39,510 bases of DNA from JANPEF01 sp031413115 (lineage in GTDB: Bacteria; Eisenbacteria; RBG-16-71-46; DASYSL01): the NCBI GenBank assembly GCA_031413115.1, contig JANOEH010000143.1, positions 1-39,510 of the forward strand, read 5' to 3'. Below are positions 26,151-33,677 of this stretch, in pieces; the stretch's first letter is position 1; each line of letters begins with the position of its first letter. The notes beneath the pieces are model-generated. The model saw nothing but the letters and a program-made list of their open reading frames with translations. It was not told the DNA's origin and made no database searches. The position numbers and the translations under genes are program-made.

Positions 26151-26993
26151 ATGCACGTCGCTCGCCGCTGGGCCGCCATTCTCTTCGTGCTCGTCGTTCC
26201 CTTCGTCGCCGGCTGCGGGGGTCGGGATCGCGCGCAGAGCGTCAGCATCAAGGGTTCGGACACCATGGTCATCCTCGGCCAGAAGTGGTCCGACGAATAC
26301 ATGAAGGCACACCCGGGCGCCGTCGTCGCCATCACCGGCGGCGGTTCGGGCACCGGCATCGCGCAGCTCATCAACGGCACCACCGACATCGCCCAGTCCT
26401 CGCGTCCGATGAAGGACGCGGAGAAGCAGAAGGCGCAGGAGCAAGGCGGCGGTGCGGTCGAGGAGCACGCGGTCGCGCGCGACGGCGTCACGGTCTACGT
26501 GCACGCCGCGAACCCGGTGGCCACGATCTCGATGGAGCAGCTGAAGGGCGTCTATACCGGCACCATCACCAGCTGGAAAGACCTCGGCGGCCCGGATCGA
26601 CCGATCATCGTCTACAGCCGCGAGAACAACTCGGGCACCTACGTCTTCTTCAAGGAGCACGTGCTGGGCGGCGCCGACTTCGTCGAGCGCGCGCAGACCC
26701 TGCCGGGCACCGCGGCCGTCGTCAACGCGGTGACGCAGGACGTGAACGGCATCGGCTATGGCGGGATCGCCTACAGCGGGGGAATCAAGCGCCTCGGGGT
26801 CCTCGGCGCCGACGGCACGCCGGTCGAGCCGACCGAGGAGACGATCAGGAGCGGCGCCTATCCCCTGTCGCGCCCGCTGTACTGGTACGTCTCGGCGAAG
26901 GCCCCGCCGGCGGCGCACGCTCTCCTCGCCTGGGTCCTCTCGCCCGCGGGGCAGGCGCACGTCACGGAGGTCGGGTACTTCCCGATTCGCTGA
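26151..26993 (+). CDS. pstS: phosphate ABC transporter substrate-binding lipoprotein
   Basis: 280 residues. The signal peptide ends in a lipobox (VPFVAGCGG), so it is a lipid-anchored periplasmic phosphate-binding protein. Family text: SIKGSDTMVILGQKWSDEYMK, ITGGGSGTGIAQLINGTTDIAQSSRPMKD, VYTGTITSWKDLGGPDRPIIVYSRENNSGTYVFFKEHVL and VNGIGYGGIAYSGGIK. The SDT, SGTG and SRENNSGT segments contain the expected phosphate ligands. ATG 26151 has AGGAG 8 nt upstream; longer in-frame readings enter the regulatory region. The stop overlaps the pstC start (TGATG), so the pst genes are tightly coupled. Confidence 0.95.
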   Translation: MHVARRWAAILFVLVVPFVAGCGGRDRAQSVSIKGSDTMVILGQKWSDEYMKAHPGAVVAITGGGSGTGIAQLINGTTDIAQSSRPMKDAEKQKAQEQGGGAVEEHAVARDGVTVYVHAANPVATISMEQLKGVYTGTITSWKDLGGPDRPIIVYSRENNSGTYVFFKEHVLGGADFVERAQTLPGTAAVVNAVTQDVNGIGYGGIAYSGGIKRLGVLGADGTPVEPTEETIRSGAYPLSRPLYWYVSAKAPPAAHALLAWVLSPAGQAHVTEVGYFPIR

Positions 26994-27931
26994 TGCCCGC
27001 GCCACCGCTTCTCGCCCGCCCGGTCGATCACCGACGCCGGCGCATCGATCGCTTCGCCGAGCTGGCGATTGCCGCATCGGCTCTGATCACGGTGACCGGA
27101 ATCGTGCTCATCTTCGTCTTCGTGTTTCGCGAGGCGCTGCCGGTCCTGTTCGACCGCGAGACACAGCTCGAGGCGAACCTCGCGAAGTTCTTCTCCCCCG
27201 GATCGTGGCAGCCGGTGTCGGACGTCCCCAAGTACTCGCTCCTGCCGCTGCTCATCGGCTCGCTCAAGGCCACGCTCATCGCCGTGGTCACGGCCGTGCC
27301 GGTCGCCGTGCTCGCCGCGCTGTACACCGCCGAGTTCGCGCCGCGCGCGATGCGCGAGCTCCTCAAGCCGGTCGTCGAGCTGCTCGCCGGCATCCCGTCG
27401 GTCGTGCTCGGCTTCTTCGCGCTCATCGTGCTGGCCACGGCGGTGCAGGCGGTGACCGGCTCGCAGACGCGGCTCAACGCGTTCAACGCCGGTCTCGCCC
27501 TGGGATTCTCGATCATCCCGGTCGTCTACTCGGTGAGCGAGGACGCGCTGCGCGCCGTGCCGTCGTCGTACCGCGAGGCGTCGCTGGCGCTGGGCGCCAG
27601 CGCATGGCAGACCGCGTTCCGCGTCACCCTGCCGGCCGCGTGGGCGGGGATCTTCGCCGCGGTCATGCTGGGCCTGGGCCGCGCGGTGGGCGAAACGATG
27701 ATCGTGCTCATGGCCTCGGGCAACGCGGCCATCACGTCGTGGTCGGCGTTCGACTCGATCCGCACGATGTCGGCGACGATCGCCGCCGAACTGGCCGAGG
27801 TCGTGGTCGGCAGCCCGCACTACTCGACGCTGTTCTTCATCGGCAGCCTGCTGTTCGCCATCACGTTCGTGCTCAACGTCGCGGCCGGGCTCATGGTCGA
27901 GCGCATGCGCCGCCGCCTGGCGGGGGCCTGA
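26993..27931 (+). CDS. pstC: phosphate ABC transporter permease PstC
   Basis: 312 residues; the ATG overlaps the pstS stop. It is one of the two membrane subunits of the Pst importer. Hydrophobic segments start with LAIAASALITVTGIVLIFVFVF, and the substrate loop KFFSPGSWQPVSDVPKYSLLPLLIGSLKATLIA is typical of PstC. The conserved permease text LLKPVVELLAGIPSVVLGFFALIVL is followed by the EAA-type loop YREASLALGASAWQTAFRVTLPAAWAGIFAAVMLGLGRAVGETMIVLMASGNAA, which contacts PstB. Five or six transmembrane helices are expected. The stop is 2 nt before the pstA start. Confidence 0.95.
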   Translation: MPAPPLLARPVDHRRRRIDRFAELAIAASALITVTGIVLIFVFVFREALPVLFDRETQLEANLAKFFSPGSWQPVSDVPKYSLLPLLIGSLKATLIAVVTAVPVAVLAALYTAEFAPRAMRELLKPVVELLAGIPSVVLGFFALIVLATAVQAVTGSQTRLNAFNAGLALGFSIIPVVYSVSEDALRAVPSSYREASLALGASAWQTAFRVTLPAAWAGIFAAVMLGLGRAVGETMIVLMASGNAAITSWSAFDSIRTMSATIAAELAEVVVGSPHYSTLFFIGSLLFAITFVLNVAAGLMVERMRRRLAGA

Positions 27932-27933
27932 TC

Positions 27934-28899
27934 GTGAGCGTGTTCCCGAGCGTCGCGCCCGGACCGACGGTCCGCGAGCTGGCGAACCCGTCGCGCCGTG
28001 CCGTCCAGGCGGGCTGGAACGTTCTGTGGACCGGCGTGAGCGGGCTCGCGACGCTGTGGATCGTGCTCATCGTCGGCGTGATCCTGGGCACCATCGTGCT
28101 CGGCGGCTGGCGCACGGTGACGCCCACGTTCCTGCTCGGGAACCCCGAAAACGGGATGACCGAGGGCGGCATCTTCCCGGCGATCTTCGGCACGGTGCTG
28201 CTCGTCTTCCTGATGATCGTCGCGGTGCTGCCCGTCGGCGTGCTCGCCGCGGTCTACCTGCACGAGTACGCGCGGGCGAACTCGCCGGTCACCCGCGCGG
28301 TGCGCTTCGCGGTCAACAACCTGGCGGGCGTGCCCTCGATCGTGTTCGGGCTGTTCGGGCTCGGCTTCTTCATCCAGTTCGTGGGTCGCGGCATCGACGG
28401 CGCGCTGGGGCAGGGCGTCCTGTTCGGCCAGCCGGCGATCGTGTGGGCGGCGCTGACGCTGGCCCTGCTCAACCTGCCGGTCGTCATCGTCTCGACCGAG
28501 GAGGCGCTGCGCGCCGTCCCGCGCTCGGCGCGCGAGGGCTCGCTCGCCCTGGGAGCGACGCGCTGGCAGACCGTGTGGCACATCGTCCTGCCGCAGGCCC
28601 TGCCCGGGGTGCTCACCGGTGCGATCTTGGCGGTCAGCCGCGGCGCCGGCGAGGTGGCCCCGATCCTGTTCACCGGCGCCGCGTACTACCTGCCGTACCT
28701 GCCCACGGCGCTCACGGACCAGTTCATGGAACTCGGTTATCATGTCTACGTGCTGGCCACACAGTCGCCGAACGTCGAGCAGACGCTGCCGCTTCTCTAC
28801 GGCACCGTGCTCGTGCTCCTGCTGCTCACGTTTGCGCTCAACTTCACCGCCATCCTGCTGCGCGCGCGCCTGCGCCGCCGCATGGGCCTGAGGGACTGA
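27934..28899 (+). CDS. pstA: phosphate ABC transporter permease PstA
   Basis: 321 residues with a GTG start at 27934, directly after the pstC stop. Membrane partner of PstC. It shows a first helix LATLWIVLIVGVILGTIVLGGW, the loop FLLGNPENGMTEGGIFPAIFGTVLLVFLMIVAVLPVGVLAAVYLHEYA, the permease segment NNLAGVPSIVFGLFGLGFFI, and the EAA loop REGSLALGATRWQTVWHIVLPQALPGVLTGAILAVSRGAGEVAPILFTGAAYY that docks on PstB. The basic C-terminal tail RARLRRRMGLRD is cytoplasmic. One nucleotide separates its stop from pstB. Confidence 0.95.
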   Translation: MSVFPSVAPGPTVRELANPSRRAVQAGWNVLWTGVSGLATLWIVLIVGVILGTIVLGGWRTVTPTFLLGNPENGMTEGGIFPAIFGTVLLVFLMIVAVLPVGVLAAVYLHEYARANSPVTRAVRFAVNNLAGVPSIVFGLFGLGFFIQFVGRGIDGALGQGVLFGQPAIVWAALTLALLNLPVVIVSTEEALRAVPRSAREGSLALGATRWQTVWHIVLPQALPGVLTGAILAVSRGAGEVAPILFTGAAYYLPYLPTALTDQFMELGYHVYVLATQSPNVEQTLPLLYGTVLVLLLLTFALNFTAILLRARLRRRMGLRD

Positions 28900-28900
28900 C

Positions 28901-29776
28901 ATGGAGACCCTTGTGACCGACTCCACCGTCGTGACGACCGGAGCCACCGCGCCGCCCGCCCCGCCGCGTCCGCAGCCGCGCGTCCAGGCGCCGGGCGATG
29001 GCGCGCGCCCCGGGTCGGCTGCGCGCGAGATCTTGCGTGCCGACGCGATCTCGCTCTTCTACGGCAAGGCACAGGCGCTGCACGGCGTGACGCTGTCGAT
29101 TCCGGAGCGCTCGGTGACGGCGCTGATCGGGCCGTCGGGCTGCGGCAAGTCGACGCTGTTGCGCACGTTCAACCGCATGAACGACCTCATCGACGGGGTG
29201 CGCGTCGAGGGAACCGCATGGCTCGACGGCACCGACCTGTACGCGCCGGGCGTCGACGTCGTCGACCTGCGCCGCCGCGTCGGCATGGTCTTCCAGCGGG
29301 CCAACCCGTTCCCCAAGTCGATCTACGAGAACGTGGCATTCGGACCCCGGATGTTCGGCATGAAGTCGAGCGGCGAGCTCGACAGCCTGGTCGAGCGCAC
29401 GCTCCGCCAGGCGGCCCTGTGGGAGGAAGTGAAGGATCGCCTCAAGGACTCGGCGCTGCGCCTGTCGGGCGGCCAGCAGCAGCGGGTCTGCATCGCGCGC
29501 AGCCTGGCGGTCGATCCCGAGGTGCTGCTCATGGACGAGCCCGCGTCGGCGCTCGATCCCACCTCGACGGCGAAGATCGAGGAACTGGTGCTCGACCTGA
29601 AGGCGCGGTATACCATCGTGGTGGTCACGCACAACATGCAGCAGGCGGCGCGGATCTCGGACCGGACTGCGTTTCTCATGCAGGGACGGCTGGTCGAGTA
29701 TGACGACACGGCGCGGATCTTCACCCAGCCGGCCGAGCGCCTGACCGAGGATTACATCAGCGGACGCTTCGGCTGA
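28901..29776 (+). CDS. pstB: phosphate ABC transporter ATPase PstB
   Basis: 291 residues. Walker A GPSGCGKST (77-85), Q-loop Gln132 in VGMVFQRANPFPKSIYENVAFG, signature LSGGQQQRVCIARSLA (188-203), Walker B VLLMDEPASALDP (208-220) and the H-loop VVVTHNMQQAARISD. The phrase QxxNPFPxSIYENVAFGPR and the end EDYISGRFG are specific to PstB. It carries an unusual N-terminal Pro/Ala-rich extension of about 44 residues before the ATPase fold (EILRADAISLFYG), where PstB normally starts; a later start is conceivable but no better ribosome-binding site was seen. phoU follows after 37 nt. Confidence 0.96.
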   Translation: METLVTDSTVVTTGATAPPAPPRPQPRVQAPGDGARPGSAAREILRADAISLFYGKAQALHGVTLSIPERSVTALIGPSGCGKSTLLRTFNRMNDLIDGVRVEGTAWLDGTDLYAPGVDVVDLRRRVGMVFQRANPFPKSIYENVAFGPRMFGMKSSGELDSLVERTLRQAALWEEVKDRLKDSALRLSGGQQQRVCIARSLAVDPEVLLMDEPASALDPTSTAKIEELVLDLKARYTIVVVTHNMQQAARISDRTAFLMQGRLVEYDDTARIFTQPAERLTEDYISGRFG

Positions 29777-29813
29777 TCGCCCGACCGGCGATCGCGGGGC
29801 ACGAGGGGAACAT

Positions 29814-30485
29814 ATGGAACGGCATTTCGACGAGGAGCTGAACGAACTGAAGACCCGCCTCCTGCTCATGGGGGGACGGGCCGAGGCCGCCGTCCACAAG
29901 GCGATCGACGCATTGAAGCGCCGCGACCAGGCGCTCGCCGAGGAGATCTTCCAGGACGACCGGGTCATCGATCAGCTCGAGATCGAGATCGACGAGCGCT
30001 GCGTCAAGCTGCTCGCGCTGCGCCAGCCGGTGGGGCAGGACCTGCGCTTCATCATCGCGGCGCTCAAGATCGTGAACGACCTCGAGCGGGTCGGCGATCA
30101 CGCGGTCAACATCGCCCAGTCGGCGATCAAGCTGTCCCACGAGCCCGAGCTCAAGCCGCTGATCGACATTCCCCGGATGGGCGCGATCGCGACCCGCATG
30201 CTCACCGAGGCGCTCGACGCATTCGTGCGCAACGACGCGGCGGCGGCGCGGATCATCCTCACCGAGGACGACGAGGTCGACCACCTGAAGAGCCAGCTCT
30301 TCCGCGAACTGCTTTCGTTCATGATCGAGAAGCCCGACACGATCACGCGCTCGCTGGAACTGATCCTCGTCTCGCGCAACCTCGAGCGTGTCGCGGACCT
30401 GGCGACGAACGTGGCCGAGGAGGTCGTGTTCATCGCCGAGGCGCGAGTGGTCAAGCACCACATGGAAGAGCGCCAGTCGACCTAG
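29814..30485 (+). CDS. phoU: phosphate-transport regulator PhoU
   Basis: 223 residues, two repeated three-helix PhoU units. Text such as MERHFDEELNELKTRLLLMGGRAEAAVHKAIDALKRRD, then RQPVGQDLRFIIAALKIVNDLERVGDHAVNIA in the first half, and LELILVSRNLERVADLATNVAEEVVFI in the second, carries the two E/DxxxD metal-binding motifs of the family. PhoU links Pst activity to PhoR and holds the Pho response off under phosphate excess. ATG 29814 has GAGGGG upstream. It ends the phoB-phoU transcription block and converges on a methyltransferase gene 16 nt away. Confidence 0.96.
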   Translation: MERHFDEELNELKTRLLLMGGRAEAAVHKAIDALKRRDQALAEEIFQDDRVIDQLEIEIDERCVKLLALRQPVGQDLRFIIAALKIVNDLERVGDHAVNIAQSAIKLSHEPELKPLIDIPRMGAIATRMLTEALDAFVRNDAAAARIILTEDDEVDHLKSQLFRELLSFMIEKPDTITRSLELILVSRNLERVADLATNVAEEVVFIAEARVVKHHMEERQST

Positions 30486-30501
30486 CGGGCCCTGCGCCGG
30501 C

Positions 30502-31140
30502 TCACACCCGCGGCAGGAATCGCGGCGTGCGTGCGGCGTATGCGGGCCACGCTTCGGGCCACGCTTCGGCCAGCGCCTGTTCCTCGAGGTCGGCGCGCAG
30601 GCGCGCCGTGAGTGGGTAGGCAAGAAGCACCCACGCCAGCCCGACGATGCTTCCCCATGCCAGCGCCGCGCCCGCGGCCATCAGGCCGAGCGCCGCGTAC
30701 AGCGGATGTCGCAGCAGCGCGAACGGTCCCGTCGTGACCAGCGCGGCGCGCTCGTCGCCGCGAACCGAAGCGCCGACCGCGAAGTTCGGGCCCAGGGTCG
30801 CCGCCGCCCAGATCGCGAGCATTGCCCCGCTCAGGCAGGCGAGCGCCGCGGCCGCGGCCGCAAGCGCCTGGACGGGAGGGACGAACCACGCGGCCACCTG
30901 TCCGCGCCCGAGCCACGTTGCGGCCGCGGACCCGGCGAGCGCGGCGACCATCGCCGCGAGACGCAACCCCGAACCGGACGGACGGACCCGCGGGGCGACC
31001 GAACGCGAAGCGCCGGCGTGAGCCTGCGCGTGCACGACCAGGACCGCCCCCAGCGAGGCGGCGAGCGAGATGGCCGCCGCGATCCGTGCCGAGAGCCAGG
31101 CGGATTCGAGGAGCGCCGCTCCGAGATCCGATCCGTTCAT
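30502..31140 (-). CDS. isoprenylcysteine carboxyl methyltransferase-like (ICMT/PEMT) membrane protein
   Basis: 212 residues with several hydrophobic segments (ARIAAAISLAASLGAVLVV, AAMVAALAGSAAATWL, AACLS/AMLAIWAA region). The C-terminal half has the phospholipid or isoprenylcysteine methyltransferase pattern: TTGPFALLRHPLYAALGLMAAGAALAW, then LRADLEEQALAEAWPEAWPAYAARTPRFLP, matching 'R HP.Y ... EE ... Y..Y...T.RF.P'. These enzymes methylate lipids or small substrates in the membrane using SAM; bacterial substrates are usually unknown. The ATG at 31140 is chosen for GGAGG 6 nt upstream; the frame runs open to 31335 but that part overlaps the Pit remnant antisense. Convergent with phoU. Confidence 0.8.
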   Translation of the reverse strand: MNGSDLGAALLESAWLSARIAAAISLAASLGAVLVVHAQAHAGASRSVAPRVRPSGSGLRLAAMVAALAGSAAATWLGRGQVAAWFVPPVQALAAAAAALACLSGAMLAIWAAATLGPNFAVGASVRGDERAALVTTGPFALLRHPLYAALGLMAAGAALAWGSIVGLAWVLLAYPLTARLRADLEEQALAEAWPEAWPAYAARTPRFLPRV

Positions 31141-31231
31141 CGCCAGCCTCCGTCCTTCCCCGCCCCTGGGCGACCATCCGTCCCCCGCCGCACCGTCTCG
31201 AGCAACGCTCCCGACCCTCCGCGAGGTCTCC

Positions 31232-31531
31232 GTGAAATTCAACTTCTTCCCGCAGGACGAGGACTTCTTCGCCCTCTTCATCAAGCAGGGAGCGCTGGTC
31301 AGCGAGGGTTGCCAACAGCTCCACGAGATGATCACCTAATTCGACAACCTCGAGAACGCCGCGGACCAGTGTGAGGACGTCGCCAACAGCAAGGGCTCCA
31401 CGCGGCGACTCTCGGCCGTGAAGTGGGGCGTCGCCGGGCGCATCCTGTGGGCCTGGGTGGTGGCCATGCCCATGGCGGCGCTGGTCGCGGCCCTCTGCTA
31501 TCTTGCCCTGCGAGCGGCCGGCCGGGGCTGA
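31232..31531 (+). pseudogene. composite remnant: DUF47 (Pit accessory) pieces joined to PiT C-terminus, one in-frame stop
   Basis: From a GTG at 31232 with GAGG 5 nt upstream, the frame reads VKFNFFPQDEDFFALFIKQG and ALVSEGCQQLHEMIT. This resembles the start of DUF47 (PhoU-like Pit accessory) proteins, which begin with a K-x-x-P-K/Q-D-x-x-FF-x-LF pattern. A TAA at 31337 interrupts it. The same frame continues with FDNLENAADQCEDVANSKG (DUF47-like; the D-x-C-EDVAN part normally belongs to its C-terminus), then STRRLSAVKWGVAGRILWAW and a final hydrophobic helix ending LALRAAGRG at the TGA 31529-31531. The last part matches the C-terminal end of PiT low-affinity phosphate transporters. An intact pair would need over 500 codons; 99 remain. 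At least two in-frame deletions and one stop explain it. It lies just beyond phoU. Confidence 0.75.
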
Positions 31532-31602
31532 GGTCGCGCCGGGCACGCCGGGCACGCCGGCCAGGCCGAACGGCCCACGCCACACCGCACGAGGAGACCG
31601 CC

Positions 31603-32100
31603 ATGTCCACCACCACCGAAGCCGGCGAGCGTTCGCGGATGGACGCCTTCAAGGCGCAGATGAAAAAGGCGTTCCTCATCTTCATCGGGCTGGACCTGGT
31701 GTTCATCGCCGGGGCCGTCGTCCTCTACTCCAAGGTGTTCCAGCCGCAGCTGGTGAAGGTCGAGGTGGCACGCGACGAGGCGCTCCGCGGCAGCGTCGCG
31801 CTGCAGGCCCGCGCGCGATCGATCGAGGCACGCTACGCGCTGACGGTGATGGACGTGCCGGGGGCGAAACTGGCGGCGGCCGACGTGACGGCGCAGCTCA
31901 CCGGGCTGGCGGCGCGCGTGCCGACGGATCGCACGCAGGAGGCGGGCGCCGTGAAGCAGTTGGTCGAGCGCGCCACGCTCGTGCAGACTTCGTTCGACGT
32001 CGATCCGAATGCCGCGCGCAAGGACCTCGAGCTGATCGAGGCGAAGCTCGCCGCGCTGTATCCCGCGGTCGCGCCGCAGCCGCCCACGGGCCGGAAATGA
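31603..32100 (+). CDS. small membrane-anchored coiled-coil-like hypothetical protein
   Basis: 165 residues; ATG 31603 with GAGGAG upstream. A short basic N-terminus (RSRMDAFKAQMKK) is followed by one transmembrane helix (AFLIFIGLDLVFIAGAVVLYS, about 23-43). A largely helical extracytoplasmic or cytoplasmic domain rich in Ala, Val, Glu and Arg then follows (VEVARDEALRGSVALQARARSIEARYALTVMD, LVERATLVQTSFDVDPNAARKDLELIEAKLAAL). It ends in a short Pro-rich tail. I recognise no family. It sits about 70 nt downstream of the Pit remnant in the same direction and ends at a strong GC hairpin. Confidence 0.6.
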   Translation: MSTTTEAGERSRMDAFKAQMKKAFLIFIGLDLVFIAGAVVLYSKVFQPQLVKVEVARDEALRGSVALQARARSIEARYALTVMDVPGAKLAAADVTAQLTGLAARVPTDRTQEAGAVKQLVERATLVQTSFDVDPNAARKDLELIEAKLAALYPAVAPQPPTGRK

Positions 32101-32104
32101 AACC

Positions 32105-32128
32105 GGGGCGCCGGTTGCCCGGCGCCCC
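32105..32128. terminator. perfect 10-bp hairpin between convergent genes
   Basis: GGGGCGCCGG (32105-32114) and CCGGCGCCCC (32119-32128) with a 4-nt loop, between the stops at 32100 (+) and 32160 (-). Followed by GTTCT on the plus strand. Likely works in both directions. Confidence 0.65.
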
Positions 32129-32159
32129 GTTCTGGATGAAGCGGTTCTGCGAGGTGAAA

Positions 32160-32360
32160 CTAGCCGCGCACGACGTTCGCAGCCTGGAGACCCTTCGGTC
32201 CCTGGACGACGTCGAACGTGACACGCTCGCCCTCGGCAAGCGTCTTGAACCCCGAACCCCCGATGGCCGAGAAGTGGACGAACACATCCTCGCCACCCTC
32301 CTGGGAGATGAAACCAAAACCCTTCGCCTCGTTGAACCACTTCACGGTGCCAGCAGCCAC
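32160..32360 (-). CDS. csp: cold-shock protein (CspA family)
   Basis: 66-residue single cold-shock domain that binds single-stranded RNA and DNA. It reads AAGTVKWFNEAKGFGFISQEGG (RNP-1 KGFGFI), EDVFVHFSAI (RNP-2 VFVHF), then GFKTLAEGERVTFDVVQGPKGLQAANV, a textbook CspA-type sequence. The start is a GTG at 32360 with AAGGAG 7 nt upstream; the longer open frame has no ribosome-binding site and runs through the leader. The leader is rich in structure: a TGGGGG-CGAA-CCCCCA hairpin directly before the ribosome-binding site, a second hairpin, and a perfect intrinsic terminator about 110 nt upstream, so expression is probably controlled in the 5' UTR. Confidence 0.93.
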   Translation of the reverse strand: MAAGTVKWFNEAKGFGFISQEGGEDVFVHFSAIGGSGFKTLAEGERVTFDVVQGPKGLQAANVVRG

Positions 32361-32378
32361 TTCGATACTCCTTGTTCC

Positions 32379-32441
32379 TGGGGGCGAACCCCCAAACAGC
32401 GCCGCCTGATCGTGACGGCAACGTCCGGTCGTTGTGACCGG
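32379..32441 (-). promoter_or_regulatory. hairpins in the csp 5' leader
   Basis: Two perfect stems in the leader RNA: TGGGGG/CCCCCA closing a UUCG tetraloop (32379-32394), 13 nt or less upstream of the AAGGAG ribosome-binding site, and CCGGTC/GACCGG around a 5-nt loop (32425-32441). UUCG with a G-C stem is extra-stable and could influence ribosome access in the cold. Confidence 0.5.
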
Positions 32442-32471
32442 CTTGCTTCGATTCCCGCTTCGCGCGCAGCC

Positions 32472-32499
32472 AAAAAAAACGCCAGGACGAGTCCTGGCG
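32472..32499 (-). terminator. perfect intrinsic terminator in the csp leader
   Basis: On the minus strand: 8-bp stem CGCCAGGA/TCCTGGCG with a CTCG loop, immediately followed by eight T residues. This is the only terminator in the window with a full U-run. It lies between the candidate csp promoter and the csp start, so it could be an attenuator or the end of a small RNA of about 65 nt. Confidence 0.85.
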
Positions 32500-32543
32500 A
32501 ACGATCGGGCGCGGCGCATCCACGAACCACCGAAGACATCCTG

Positions 32544-32572
32544 AGTATCGGCAGGGGTGGATTCCGGCGCAA
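32544..32572 (-). promoter_or_regulatory. candidate promoter of the csp leader
   Basis: On the minus strand: TTGCGC (32572-32567), 17 nt, GATACT (32549-32544). Transcription would start near 32537, giving a leader of about 175 nt that contains the intrinsic terminator. Confidence 0.4.
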
Positions 32573-32692
32573 GCGGGAAATCGAGAAATGTCCGCCTGGG
32601 TGTTCCCGACAACGCTTTGACATTCGACGCGCCGCGGCCCGGTGGGCGACCCGCGCCATCCCTGAATTTCCCCGCCGCCGGAGAGACCTGCC

Positions 32693-33628
32693 ATGAGCCG
32701 ACTGCGCGTCTGGGCCAGCGACGACTACACGGTGCCGCTGCCGCCCGCACACCCGTTCCCGATGGCGAAGTACCGCGCGCTGCGCGAACTCCTGCTCGCG
32801 GAGCAGATCGTCGTCGCCGAGCGCGTCGCGCGTTCTGAACCCGCGCCCGTCGAGTGGTTGCTGCGGGCGCATGACGCGGCGTTCGTCGCGCGCGCGCTGA
32901 CGGGCGAGCTGGGCGCGGACGAGGTGCGCCGCCTCGGCATGCCGTGGAGCGAGGCGCTGGTCACGCGCGCCCGTGCCGCCGTGTTCGGCACCGTGCAGGC
33001 CGCCTTCGCCGCGCTCGAGGACGGCGTCGCCGGCAACCTGGCCGGGGGCACGCACCACGCGTTCCGCGACCGCGGCGAGGGCTACTGCCTGTTCAACGAC
33101 CACGCGGTGGCGATCGCGGCGTTGCGCGCGACCGGCCGCGCGGCGCGGCCGTTCATCGTCGACCTCGACGTGCACCAGGGCAACGGGACCGCGGCGATCT
33201 TCGCCGACGATCCCACGGTCTTCACGCTGTCGCTGCACGGGCGCACGAACTATCCCCTGCACAAGGAGCGAAGCTCGCTCGACGTCGAGCTCGGGGACGG
33301 CGTCGGCGACGCGGAGTACCTGACGGCTCTCGACGCCGTGCTCGGACCCGCGCTCGCCGCGCATGCGCCGGACTTCGTGCTCTACCAGGCGGGCGTCGAC
33401 GCCCACGAGCACGACCGCCTGGGCCGGCTTGCGCTCACGTTCGACGGAATCGCCGCCCGCGACGTGCGGGTGCTGGCGGCCTGTGCCGTCCGCGAAGTCC
33501 CCGTCGTGATCACGCTGGGCGGAGGCTACGGGCGCCCGCTCGAGTCGACGGTCCGGGCCCACGCGAGCGTGTTCCGGGCGGCCGCTGCGGACCTCGCCCG
33601 CCGCGGGGCTGCGACGCCCGGAGCGTGA
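32693..33628 (+). CDS. histone deacetylase family protein (AcuC/HDAC-like amidohydrolase)
   Basis: 311-residue zinc-dependent deacetylase. Motifs: GTHHAFRDRGEGYCLFND (119-136) with the catalytic His121-His122 pair and the tunnel Tyr/Cys region; FIVDLDVHQGNGTAAIF (154-170) with zinc ligands Asp159 and His161; YQAGVDAHEHDRLGRL (231-246) with zinc ligand Asp236; and LGGGY (275-279) with the transition-state Tyr279. Bacterial members deacetylate acetyl-CoA synthetase (AcuC), polyamines or other acyl-amines; the substrate is not clear. ATG 32693 has GGAGAG 7 nt upstream. It is divergent from the csp leader and followed by sod after 49 nt; its TGA stop abuts a TACACT box that may belong to sod. Confidence 0.92.
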   Translation: MSRLRVWASDDYTVPLPPAHPFPMAKYRALRELLLAEQIVVAERVARSEPAPVEWLLRAHDAAFVARALTGELGADEVRRLGMPWSEALVTRARAAVFGTVQAAFAALEDGVAGNLAGGTHHAFRDRGEGYCLFNDHAVAIAALRATGRAARPFIVDLDVHQGNGTAAIFADDPTVFTLSLHGRTNYPLHKERSSLDVELGDGVGDAEYLTALDAVLGPALAAHAPDFVLYQAGVDAHEHDRLGRLALTFDGIAARDVRVLAACAVREVPVVITLGGGYGRPLESTVRAHASVFRAAAADLARRGAATPGA

Positions 33629-33677
33629 TACACTGGCGCCGATCGTCGCACGAGCCCCCGAACAAGGAGACCCGCCC

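Noticed and set aside
31541..32692. Paired long frames on both strands over the csp region
   Set aside because: They overlap the clear 66-residue Csp and the membrane-anchored gene, have no signals of their own, and run through hairpins and the intrinsic terminator.
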